Assembly (NCBI GenBank): GCA_947184155.2
Contig: CAMXCT020003146.1
Span: forward strand, 456,666 to 520,665
Source: Cladocopium goreaui
Taxonomy: Eukaryota > Sar > Dinophyceae > Suessiales > Symbiodiniaceae
Length of the DNA: 64,000 nucleotides
Reading direction: 5' to 3'
The position numbers and the translations under genes are program-made. Below are positions 1-9,641 of this stretch, piece after piece. Every line of letters starts with the position of its first letter. Position 1 is the first letter of the stretch. The notes beneath the pieces are model-generated. The model was not told the DNA's origin. It saw only the letters and a program-made list of their open reading frames with translations, and made no database searches.

Positions 1-65
1 ATTATACATCGGGAGAACGTGTTTGGCCGCCCCAATGCAGTTGAACACGAACATTATTAGGGGGC

Positions 66-160
66 TTGTGAAACGTGCGCAACTTCTGTGAAACGTGCAC
101 AACTGCTGGGAAACGTGCACAACATCTCTGACGCGTGCACAACACTGAAACGTGCACATA
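66..160. repeat. 20-bp tandem repeat, about 4.5 copies
   Basis: The unit GTGAAACGTGCACAACTTCT recurs at 68, 88, 108 and 128, and in degraded form at 145. Spacing is exactly 20 bp for the first four copies. No coding function is seen. Confidence 0.8.
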
Positions 161-1070
161 TAGAATACTTGAAAACACTGGGTGGGGGCGGTGAAACACG
201 TTCTGCCCATATACATATTATATTCACAAATGTATGTATGTATATACTGTGTATATATATATTATGATAATAATGTAATGTAATGTAATGTTATGTAATG
301 TAATGTTATGTTATATCATGTTATGTGTGTATCTATATATATATACACATTATATTCCCATTATATTCGAAGTCAGCGTTGTGTGTATGTGAAAAAATCC
401 ATACAAATCCCACGAGTCTCAGGCAGAGAATGGGCCTCAGGGCCTTTGGGGCCTTTGGAGGAGAGGACCAGCAAGGTGTCCAAACAATCCGACGAAGAAG
501 ATCGGTGCCGTGGCCTTTTTGATGTCGCGGCGAGGTCATAGGTACGCCAGTCGTATTGGGAAAATCATAATGTTCATTCATTTTCTCATATTTTCTCGCT
601 AAACTATAGAAACTATAGCAATTTGGGGGTATTGATGATGGAGGCTGTTGCCAATGCGTGCGCCAGAAATATTCATAAATGTGCACCATGTGTGCTATAG
701 CCAAAGCGTGCCAAAGCATTTGTATACCAGAACATCATCCTGGATCCTGTTGCTGGTTGGTTCTATCCCATCTCTCGTTCCTTTCCATCCATTTTTGCTG
801 GGTTCGCCTCCCATTCCTGCTTGTTTCATACCCGAAACCTTCAACAACCAGGCATAAATATGATTTCGTCATAGTAACAATAAGTGCATGTCCGAAACAT
901 TCCGAAATGGACACTTAATGAATCATCTCAAATCGCTTAAATGGTTGGGGACACCCAGCATTTCTTCCTGCAGCTTGGGGGTCCCCATTTCTCCGCAGTG
1001 CACGAGGCAACGCTTGCTGGATGCCTGGTCTTCAGGTCGACTCATCGAGGCATTCAGTTTACCACAGGAT
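161..1070. other. Intergenic AT-rich stretch
   Basis: It holds a TAATG/TTATG pentamer microsatellite at about 270-320 and short TA runs. The open frames here lack splice signals and coding-like composition. I see no gene. Confidence 0.5.
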
Positions 1071-1076
1071 ATAACT

Positions 1077-1177
1077 GGGTTTGTCTGAAAATAGTGTATC
1101 TCATATTCCAATGGATTATCACCATGTTCCCCATTAAAAATGCTATTTGTGGGTATCCCCCATTTTCAGACAAACCC
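1077..1177. mobile_element. Family B inverted-repeat element, copy 1
   Basis: The termini are inverted repeats, GGGTTTGTCTGAAAAT at the left and ATTTTCAGACAAACCC at the right. AACT stands directly outside both ends and may be a target duplication. It is about 100 bp long and non-coding, as expected of a MITE- or introner-like element. Confidence 0.7.
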
Positions 1178-1289
1178 AACTGGAGATGGGATATTATTGG
1201 CCAACTATGATTAATTGGATTAGTAAATGATGGGATATTCGAAGAAAGTTTAGAAGTCAAACTTCCGACAATATGGACAGATGAAAAGC

Positions 1290-1560
1290 AGAGATGGGAA
1301 GAGTCAGAGAGAAGAGAAGAGTAGAAGAGAGAAGATCAGAGAGGAGAAAGAGTCAGAAGAAAGAAGATGCAGGTGCGCGAAAAGGTAGGAAAGTCGCGAA
1401 ACACTGTGTTTTTCCAATGATTTGTGGCTCCGGAGGGTCGAAAAGTAGGCTCGCTAAAGCGGCGGGTGCGGAGCCATCTGGCCAGATGAGAGATGAAAAA
1501 TTGCACGCCGTTGTGGCGCGAAGCACATGTCGAAGTCAAAATGTGCAAAACACACCTAGG
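1290..1560. other. Purine-rich stretch plus a dispersed repeat copy
   Basis: 1290-1375 is GA-rich. 1497-1552 is a single copy of the 95-bp unit that is tandemly arrayed at 17678-17896 (core TGCACGCCGTTGTGGCGCGA, then AAGCACAT.TCGAAGTCAAAATG). I see no gene between 1178 and 1900. Confidence 0.6.
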
Positions 1561-1914
1561 TTAGCCGCTTGGACATTTTTTATTTTTTTGCGTTTTGGGT
1601 GGCTGGAGAATCAAAAAGCTTGCTTCCTCATTTGCTTGGCCGGCGTCCCTCAAGCTCAAGACACCACAGCAGTGCAGTAAATGTGTCACTAATTACATTC
1701 TAAGCCCTGCATTCCTGTGTGCAGCTTCCCAAATTGAGGCGCGCCTCCGTCGTGTGCAAAGGGGGTTAAACAATCATGTGCAAAGGGGGGGGTAAACAAA
1801 CCTTTTGGTTGCAGATTTCAACCCTTCTTTGCCATAATTCTTAGTTTTGGATAGGGAAAGGTGGATTCCATTCGTCGAAGGGTTCTAGAGTTGACTTGCG
1901 GGCCACGTCCGCTG

Positions 1915-2050
1915 TCAGGTGTTTTGGCATCTGCTGCGGCTGCTGTAGCTCTTGCGGCTGCTGATTTTGCGGCTCTTGTGGCTCTGGTGGGCGCTGCGGC
2001 TTTTGCGGCTCTTGCGCCTCCTTCCGCGGCGTTGCTCTGGCCTGCTGCTC
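1915..2050. repeat. Degenerate GCGGCT-containing 9-bp repeat
   Basis: Repeats of the type GCGGCTCTTGTGGCT run through this stretch. Both strands are open in several frames purely because the repeat is in phase (Ala/Leu-rich one way, Ser/Arg-rich the other), so I do not call a gene. Related copies lie at 7187-7206 and about 16775-16820. Confidence 0.6.
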
Positions 2051-2109
2051 TCATTCAGCTGCTGTTGGAGGTGAGCAGCTTTGTCCCTAGTTGCCTCCAT
2101 CTAGATAGT

Positions 2110-2330
2110 CTAGGTATGGTTTCATGAGAGCCACTCAAAGCCAGATCCATCCATTAGAATCCCCGAACCTTTTTGCCACCGACAGCCCACTTGTGCAGGT
2201 AGTCAGCACGCTCTCCAGAGGTGCTTAAGGCCGTTGATGGATTCTCTCAGTTCTAATGTTTCTGTGTTAATGACTCCTTCCTGAGCTTGGTATAATGAAG
2301 TAATAGTAAGGAAGTGCATGATGATGATTC

Positions 2331-2361
<31 letters not shown>

Positions 2362-2960
2362 GTGATTGTGCTAATTTTCATTCATATTATACGTCTTGTA
2401 AAAAACTATTATATATTATATTATTTAATCTAAAAGATCATATATGACTACAGTAACCAATAAATGCGCAAATTACATGTATTTTACAACTTGTGCATAT
2501 ATTATATATAATATCTATAGAGGGAGATACATATGCAATATATGGACTGATGATTCCTGACTGGTGTGGTGAAAACTTACTACAGCTGCTGTTGACAGAA
2601 CTAACCTGACCTGTATCACAATGCAATCAGAAGTTCGCGGCATGGACATATACTTTTTAAAATGGTGAGCCATCCCCCCATTCATCTACCCTGTTGGTTC
2701 CCGGCCCATCTTGGCATCCTTGTGTTTCGGCAGGTGGTTGCTTCTGGCACTTGCGGCAGCGCCTCTTGCAGCACAGGCTCGCGCCATGTGAGCCGGTGTG
2801 GCTGATAGTTTCCATGTTGGTGTTTTGGGGATGAGAAATTTGGAAGACAGCATCATCTTTCATCTGCCACCATCCTCTGGGGAGATTTTCACATACCTCC
2901 AGCAGTGCAGCCCACCGGCTCAGTGTCTCCATCGGCTTGGCGGCTTTTTGTTGGCTGAAT
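2110..2960. other. Intergenic stretch with (GAT)n microsatellite
   Basis: A GAT triplet run lies at about 2324-2361. The rest is AT-rich with no convincing exon. It may hold the promoter or 5' leader of the gene beginning at 2968; dinoflagellate promoters have no motif I can recognise here. Confidence 0.5.
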
Positions 2961-2967
2961 AGCTTCA

Positions 2968-3160
2968 ATGGCTGCAGCAGCATTTCGCGGTCTTTTCAGC
3001 GGAGGAAGGCAATCTGCCAACCGTGCTGACGTTGCGAATGAAGATGGGCCGGCACCAGGAGATGTGGTTGTGACTGGTGTTCCTGTGGATCCCGAAGTGG
3101 CAGACTCTGAAGCGGCTTCTTCGGCTGAAGCGGCTGCAGCGGGCGGTGATGACGCAGCAG
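2968..3160 (+). CDS. Exon 1 (start codon) of an M16-peptidase-like gene
   Basis: ATG at 2968 opens an Ala/Gly/Asp/Glu-rich N-terminus (begins MAAAAFRGLFSGG), low in complexity and without a membrane segment. The frame closes at a stop 20 nt after 3160. Removing 3161-3188 (GTGAGA...GCAG, 28 nt) joins it in frame to the next block. This is the first exon of the gene whose later exons look like the C-terminal part of an M16 peptidase. Confidence 0.5.
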
Positions 3161-3188
3161 GTGAGAGATCAACGTGCTGAGATTGCAG

Positions 3189-3416
3189 AGGCTTTGGTGC
3201 GCAACATGAGGCAATTCCGCCCCAACATTTGCCTCCTGAGCAATGACCAGATCCTGTGGCACGCCTGTGACATTGCCACAGCTCCAGACTGGATGCAGAA
3301 CACCTACAACACTGAAGTGGACTTTACCTGGGCCTTTGCTGGCTTCAATGTCCTGCTGAGCTCCTTCTTTCCTGGTGGCACCAAGACCAAGGCGGCTATG
3401 GATGAAGTGGCTGCAA
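3189..3416 (+). CDS. Exon 2 of the M16-like gene
   Basis: The open frame starts EALVRNMRQFRPNICLL and is rich in Trp, Phe and Asp, unlike a chance frame. The donor GTCCCT at 3417 leaves one base that joins GT of the next exon to give Ser. It follows the candidate 28-nt intron at 3161-3188; the alternative is a 1-nt frameshift. No family motif is visible in this exon alone. Confidence 0.55.
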
Positions 3417-3632
3417 GTCCCTAGTACGCAAAAAGGGGGGCAGAAAAAGGATTCAAGGTGAATCTGTTTTTCGTAGGTTGATTATGGTTATACTACTCGT
3501 ATATGATCACGCACACATATAATAAGATATTAATATAATAATAAATATATTTGTTTTGCTATTTCAAAGACCATGACTGCGGTCAATTAGCCAGTGCTTC
3601 TTAAGCCAACTCGCGAGCTGTGCTCTTCTGAG

Positions 3633-3766
3633 GTATGAAGTTGCCTGATCCATCGGTGGTGGACGAAGCCAAGAATTTGCTGCAGGTCATGCCAATGCGT
3701 CAGAGCGTTCCCCCCCGCTGGCAAGTTGCTGCTTGGCTGGATGGGCGTCATGGGTTTGAATTTTGC
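3633..3766 (+). CDS. Exon 3 of the M16-like gene
   Basis: It follows CTTCTGAG at the acceptor and reads LPDPSVVDEAKNLLQ then PPRWQVAAWLDGRHGFEF. The donor is GTACGC at 3767, ending on a full codon. The phase fits the exons on both sides. Confidence 0.55.
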
Positions 3767-3902
3767 GTACGCATTCCAAGTTTGTTGGAACAAAAATGAA
3801 ACAAAGCTTAAAAGATCTGGGCAATGTAATCCGTGTGTGTGTGTGTGTTGTCCAACCTTTCAATGACCCGCGGCCGCTAAAATTGCTTCTTGTGCCCGGG
3901 AG

Positions 3903-4031
3903 ATTCTGGACCAGTTTTGCGAAGTTACTCCCACAGAGCAGGGCACCGTGTACACGGGGAAGATTCTGCTGCTGCCATTCGTGATGAATGGACAGGCCAG
4001 AGGCTATGATCTTCAAGAAGTCGAGGACAGG
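3903..4031 (+). CDS. Exon 4 of the M16-like gene
   Basis: 43 whole codons starting ILDQFCEVTPTEQGTVYTGK. The acceptor is CCGGGAG and the donor GTTCTG at 4032, phase 0 at both ends. Composition is clearly coding. No catalytic HxxEH motif is seen here or in the earlier exons. Confidence 0.6.
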
Positions 4032-4245
4032 GTTCTGAACAGCTGCCAAACATGTTGATTTTAAGTTTTCAAGTTTCGAGCACCGTGAATCGTGCGTAAG
4101 GGCTGGAACTCATTGGCACAGCCAAAGCTATCCAGAACAAATAGTAGGAAGTTGCCTCTAAACTTAATAATAAAGAAAAACACCCACCATCAATCATCGC
4201 CACTTTTTTCGTGTTCACTGGATGTTTTGTTTTGCCATCTTGCAG

Positions 4246-4358
4246 GCTGATGGCTGGGCTGGGTGGGCCCTCCCGTTCAACAGAGACGATGGCAAACTCA
4301 TGCACATCACAATCTACGCCAGGGATTGCTTGCATTTTGTCAAGGCTTTCCTGAACAA
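4246..4358 (+). CDS. Exon 5a of the M16-like gene
   Basis: It follows TTGCAG and reads ADGWAGWALPFNRDDGKLMH and onward. The frame then goes wrong; skipping 4359-4386 (28 nt, GTCTGG...CGCAG) restores it into the next block. Confidence 0.55.
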
Positions 4359-4386
4359 GTCTGGCTTGGGAGTCGGACGGTCGCAG

Positions 4387-4735
4387 CTTGCTTGCTCTTC
4401 AAGTGGATGAGGATGAGACGGTCGCCTTGGAGGCTCGCAACAAGATGCTCCTGAAGAACAGCTTTTTCCATGCCGCCTTCGAGCCGCATCGTCAGGAGAT
4501 GCACAAGGCTGGATTGCTCTTCTCAGCTGACAACGACAAGACCGTCTGCAACGAAATGCTCTGCATCCTTTCCACTTTGGAGCCTGGCTTTTCGCAGCTT
4601 GTGGACGGCGGGGTCGCAATGACCAACTCGTCAATTTGGGTCACATCCAGCGGCTTCTTTTACGTGTTGCGTTTTGCACCCATCCAGACGGCCAACAGGA
4701 AATTCGTGACCCCGCTGTTCACATTGAAGGCTGGG
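4387..4735 (+). CDS. Exon 5b of the M16-like gene
   Basis: 116 codons from LLALQVDEDETVALEARN to FVTPLFTLKAG, the longest exon of this gene. The donor is GTGACA at 4736, phase 0. The fold is not recognisable by eye, but position and composition fit the middle of an M16-type protein. Confidence 0.6.
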
Positions 4736-4934
4736 GTGACATGATTCAATGTTTGGGCGCGACCAGAATGACAATAGTCATCATCATAATTTCATAGACA
4801 ACAACACTATTGATAATTATTAATAATAATAATAGTTAATATAATGACAATAATGGCGCAAAAAGCAATTTCAATCAAGGTTCAAAATAGAATATAAAGA
4901 TCTCAGGGCTCGCCTCATTTTTTCCATTTTTCAG

Positions 4935-5117
4935 GCTGAGATTGTGAAGGGGGACTTCGTCAACGATGACTTCATGGTCCGACAGAGAAGGGACGTGGAC
5001 GTGCTGTTCGCCGGGGGTGGAGCAGATGATGTCGGATTGGTGTGGGATGGCTACCAGGTGGATTCTTTGTTTGTTGTGGGCCAGGGCTTGCAGAATGCGC
5101 CCACGCTTTTCTATTCT
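4935..5117 (+). CDS. Exon 6 of the M16-like gene
   Basis: It follows TTTTTCAG and has 61 whole codons (AEIVKGDFVNDDFMVRQRRD..., then GLVWDGYQVDSLFVVGQGLQ). The donor is GTGCGT at 5118. The hydrophobic strand VDSLFVVGQG just before the REQLG exon fits the strand order of the C-terminal M16 domain; that is inference. Confidence 0.6.
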
Positions 5118-5332
5118 GTGCGTATCTGGAAGGCAGTTTTTTTGGGACGTTTACAAAAGCCATTCCTTTCAGAATGCTTCGATATTTCCCCTTTGTGTTT
5201 GCTTTTGACTATCAAACCGAACTTGCCCGAGTCTTCCAGTGATGTGTCCATGTGTGTTGCTCATGGGCGTATCCATGGCATCATGTAGCCCTCTTCCATT
5301 GTGAGTTGTCTTCTCCTTGAGGAGGTGACAAG

Positions 5333-5490
5333 GTGACGGACTATTTGGTGAAGATCTTGGCGACGCCACATGCGCAACGACTTGAGAGTCGTGAACAGCT
5401 CGGGCTTGTGATCATAGTTACATACCTTAGGTCCCCTGATTTTGCTCAGTACGTGTTTGAGACATGCTCTCAGCAAAGGATTTCATTGCT
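5333..5490 (+). CDS. Exon 7 of the M16-like gene (REQLG motif)
   Basis: It follows GACAAG and reads VTDYLVKILATPHAQRLESR, then EQLGLVIIVTYLRSPDFAQY. The L.S.REQLG string resembles the LRTKEQLGY signature of the non-catalytic C-terminal half of insulysin-type M16 metallopeptidases, which helps form the substrate chamber. The end is uncertain: a GT at 5417, or a later site before the stop at 5504. The catalytic N-terminal half is not found in this window, so this could be a diverged, inactive or partial member. Confidence 0.45.
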
Positions 5491-5509
5491 CGGTGGCTCG
5501 GTGTGATCC

Positions 5510-7170
5510 ACCAGTTCTTCCGAGACACCAATGGCGTAGGACAACGAAAGGCTTATACATGCCTTCCAGAGTGATTTCCAAGCATGGCAAGAAGTTGCGA
5601 CCAAACCGTGATCTGGGGCAGTTGCGCCTCGCAGGGGCATTGAGTCTCTGTGGGCAATTTTTGGATGGCACGCTAGATGCCATTTTTGTGAATGACAGCA
5701 AGAAATCATGGCTTGTGGATCCAGATTTGCTTCTTGTCAAGGAGCGTATTTTGTGGTTACCATCTTTTCCAATTTTGGCAATGCGAAACAAGTATTTCTC
5801 CAGTATATGCATGGGCATTTGATTTTCAAATTGGCCCTGTGGCAAGGTTGGATATGATTCAGTGTGATGCATCGAAACTCATGGGTACGCATTTCCTACA
5901 GACTTTAGAAGCCCTGGGACGTCTGGCGCGAGCCAGCCAGGAATGCAGCTGGCACTGGAATCACGGCTAAAAGAATTGGGTAGCATCAGCCACATTGTTT
6001 TCAAAGCACTTCATACAATGTCTCGTCAATCTTGTCAGGAATGGTAATTATAGCAAACTCTTTGGCCGATGGTGTGGCTCTGCAGCTGACGATGTCTTGG
6101 ACAAAGTGGTTGAGCATTTGCAACCTTGGCCGAACCAGCACTGTCCGAAGATGCTGAACCTCCAGGCTGAGCTAACCAGCCACATTTGCGCTGTGAATGC
6201 TTGCAAATGCATCCACGTTCTTAAGACGCTCAGCCCCACAGTGACCTGAAGCCCTGTTTTGTTCCCAAGTTGGCATTTTTTCACTTATCATGATGGTCCT
6301 GAGGAACTTTGCATTTCACAGTCGCTGCTTCTTGCCTTAAGAAGGACAATGCGGCTGCATGGGTACATGCGCATGGACTCTTCAAAAACCAGTAGTACCC
6401 GCTGGAAGCCTGAGGCAACTGGAAAGCAAAGGAGGTGCCTACGGTTGCCCCCAGAATCGCAGCTGCTCTTGGTTGAAGCAGGCTAGGTGCTCAGTGAAAC
6501 TTCAGCTTCAGCTGCAGAATGGATTCTGGTTTCTTTATGTTTCTGTGCGCGCGAACTCGTCCTTTCGGTTCACTCCTGCAACCTTTCAATGCATGGTTCA
6601 TCTCCTTCTAGGTTCTGAAAGGTCAGATAGGCTCCTTGAAAGGCTGCTTGTTTCATGTGGACTGTAGCAGAAACAGAGCTGATTTACCAGCATGCAGCAT
6701 GCTGGAAAAGTCAGATTTTGTATACTTTGTTGCTATCTGATTCAGGCAATGTGTAATTTTCAGGACTTGAGACAAACAGTTCCTTTGGAGACACAAAAGC
6801 CCCTTCCAGAAGCTCTAAGCGGCCAGGCCACATGTAATGGATTATTTCCGTGGCTCGAACATGACGGCTTCGCTTGCTGGGGGCCCAGCAATGTGAAGGA
6901 TTCAGCTTGCCATCTAGTTGACTCAAACAGTGCTAGCCGTCCACCTTGCCAGTCTGATATCAAAGGGTTTTTTTGGCTCAGCGGCCCACCGGCTAACCTA
7001 GCCGTTTTGGCCACCGACCATGGTTGTTTCCGCTTGGGTTCCATGCTTCGGCCTCAAAGGGAAGCATTCAGAGAAGCACCTGTGGAGAAGCCACGACTTT
7101 TCAAGGCAGCTATAGTGGAGTGGAGTTTCGGTCCTCCTATGAACTTCCCCTGTTGTCATTGACTGAAAAA
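5510..7170. other. Decayed or unassigned coding-like stretch
   Basis: Several short open frames look partly coding, for example around 5590-5820, 5840-5970 and 6020-6249 (GSAADDVLDKVVEHLQPW). No consistent splice chain or known domain could be built. They may be further exons of the M16-like gene or relics. Confidence 0.35.
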
Positions 7171-7171
7171 G

Positions 7172-7597
7172 CACAGGTCCTCGGCTCTGCGGCTTCTGCG
7201 GCTCCTCCGGAGGACTGGACAGATCGCTTTGGGGACAATGCAGTGCCGCTCTTTTTGGCAAGAGTCCAAGCCCATCAGCTTTTTCAATGCAATCCTTGAC
7301 GAGTACAAGGTGACCGCAGTTTTCGATGTGACAGCCGGCTCCGGCGCATTCATGGAAGCCAGCCTCACCAGAGGCGTTGTCTACCACGGCCTGTGCTTGA
7401 ACAAGGAACACCAGCACTGGCTCCAGGCCATTGCGGACAGAGCCGCCTGCGGGCTAATTACCTTGGAGGGATCAACTCTTTTCAATGAAGCTTTGGCAGG
7501 AGACGTGAAGAAGTTTTTCCCAGATGTCCTGGAAAACTTGGCTCCCAAGGACAACCCTGAAGAAGCCCCGATGGAACCAGACAGCTGCGGTGAGTGA
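7172..7597 (+). pseudogene. Methyltransferase-like fragment, frameshifted
   Basis: The first part (SAASAAPPEDWTDRFGDNAV) and second part (SKPISFFNAILDEY, then FDVTAGSGAFMEASLTRG) are in different frames. Dropping one T from the TTTTT run at about 7252-7256 joins them as PLFWQESKP. FDVTAGSGA resembles motif I of SAM-dependent methyltransferases. From memory, diverged domains of this type (DLTPGSGA-like) are abundant in dinoflagellate genomes. The stop is TGA at 7595. It lies just upstream of the retroelement; whether it belongs to that element is unknown. Confidence 0.5.
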
Positions 7598-7690
7598 GCC
7601 GCTTTTGCGGTTACACGGCTCAGCGGCACTCAGCGGCTCACAGGCCTTAGCAGCCTGACCTCTACCTCCTGGTGGTGGCTGCGGGCTTTG

Positions 7691-9336
7691 ATGCAATTGT
7701 CATGCATCAAAGGACGAAACGTGGGTCAAAGAAATGTGAGTGCACTCACTAAGAGACAGGAAAAGAACCGCTTAAGATGCACAAACACGATGTGCCAAGA
7801 TTCCCATCAAAAGAATACAAAAATGAATTTTGGAGTGAAGGGACCAACGGCTTTGCGGCAGCCACGTTGTATTTCACTTGTTTTGCTTCTGCTGCTCTTG
7901 CCTTGCCGATGCAGCTGCGCGACAGTTGGACCCCCTAAAACCCCGGTTCCTTTCAGGGGAAATGGTTCCTTGGGTTTTGTGGGTGTTCCTTTGGGGTGTG
8001 TTTCCCCTAAAACCGGGTTCCCTGGTTTGGAGGGACATCGCACCTTGGCTGCATTAAACTTTAGCCCCTCAGAGGGCTCCCGGACCGCGGGCGCTTGCAA
8101 CATGACAATGACAAGCCATGGCAGCGCAGCGAAGCAATTTGATGGCAGCATTGCAGCGGGCCTTCCTGCTGGTGACGCCTTGCAACACTTTGGCGCCGAG
8201 TTTCCGGGCGCTGCGAGGCAAGCTAGGACTTTGAGGGTGCTTCAGAGTTCCAGTAGATTCCCTAGTTGGTGGCTAGAGGTGTCAGCTTACTTTTTCCTTT
8301 GGCTTTATCATTGGCATGTTAGACCCCCTGTTAGGAGAAGTAAGACTGGCAGAAAACGCTGTAAGACACGTCATCATGCTCGAACCCACTCGCGTAGACG
8401 GTTTGTTGGGAGCTGTTTGCACATCAAGGGACGTAGATACCGTGTTCAACACAAGAGGTACCGGAGGCTTGGTCAAAAGAAACGGGCTCAGCTGCTGAAG
8501 GCAGTTCACACAGCTCGTTGGTGTCCAAATGTGACCGCCAGAACCAAGACCATTGCTCCTCGCCTCTCCTTTTATCAAAAAATCATTTCTTGGTTAGTTA
8601 GTTGGCTTGGCTGCAGAGTAGGTGAAGCCAGCCACCCCGGACCAGGCCGGGGCAGTGGCGGTGGTGCTCGGGCTACCAAGCGCAAAGCTGAAACCATTGA
8701 AAGCAATGAGGACCGAAGTGATTCTGGACTGGCTGTTGCACTTCTTGAGTTTGTGCAACAGCACCAAAGGCGGGGACCACAGACTTCAACTGGACCCCCA
8801 AACAAAAAAGGGAAAGGCGGACCCCAACCCGAGAAGCAGGCTGGCTCACCTTTGGCGCGCATTCTGCTGCAAACTCTTCAGGCCGCACTTCGTCAGGGTC
8901 TTCCTGATGACGTTGTCGCTAACAGAGTGATCAATAAAATCACCAGGCATGGCCCTAGTGAATCAGGTGGTGATTTTGATGTGAAAACCCAGAAAACCAG
9001 TTTCGCCCAAGCTGATACCAACAGTGCTAAGGCCCCACTGTCAGGCACGAAGCAGCAGCTTGGAGAACATTTGTTTCCGAAAATTTCAAAAGTCTCTTGG
9101 CAAGCTGGCAAAGTCACTGGCATGCTGCTTGAGGCTCCGGTTAACGACATCGATTGCTGGCTTGATTCCGACACTCTTCTGCGTGAAAAGGTTCGGGAAG
9201 CTGAATCTTGTCTGCGCAATCCAGGCAAAGACACCTGGGCAGACAAAGTCAAGTCCACTCCTGACCTGATTCCTCATGCTGTTAAGACTAAGGGTGGTAA
9301 AGGCAAATCTCCCCAATCTAATAAGGATCCCCCCCC
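7691..9336 (+). CDS. Retroelement ORF1-like region, basic, GEASHPGP motif
   Basis: ATG at 7691. Near residue 55 there is a hydrophobic run (SLVLLLLLLPCRCSC), which may be signal-like. A strongly basic region follows (RRSKTGRKRCKTRHHARTHS), then a hydrophobic helix (IISWLVSWL) leading straight into GCRVGEASHPGP at 8609-8644, then a low-complexity hydrophilic tail. The frame is lost at the C8 run 9329-9336. The role is probably RNA or nucleoprotein binding, by analogy with LINE ORF1; the family is not recognised. Confidence 0.6.
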
Positions 9337-9641
9337 AAAAGTAAGGGCTCCCCTTCCAAACCTCCTACTCAACCGCAACAAAAATTTGCGGCACGTGCCC
9401 TGGCTGCTGAATGGACTGGCAACCCTAAGGTCACCAATCTCTCTCAAATCCTTCACGCTTTGCGGGAAGGAGATCCCATCCCTGGAAACTTAGTTGTCAC
9501 CAAGGATGCGTCGGTCGTTGACGAAGTCCGACAAATTTGGAATGCTTACGAGCTTACAGAACCATGCGCTGTGGCTACGGAGGCTGGCCCATCGTCAGTT
9601 TGTCCCACTGTCACTGCATGGTGGACGACCGCTAGGCCAAC
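9337..9641 (+). CDS. Retroelement coding segment in a second frame
   Basis: After the C8 run the coding path continues one frame over (QQKFAARALAAEWTG, then DASVVDEVRQIWNAYELTE). It changes frame again near 9640 into KLKVTIVHIADQEGP. No domain is recognised. Confidence 0.5.

Noticed and set aside
1818-2127. Ala- or Arg/Ser-rich open frames on both strands
   Set aside because: Produced by the in-phase GCGGCT-type 9-bp repeat.
5442-5872. Overlapping open frames on both strands around 5.5-5.8 kb
   Set aside because: No splice logic or domain in either direction; kept only as an unassigned stretch.
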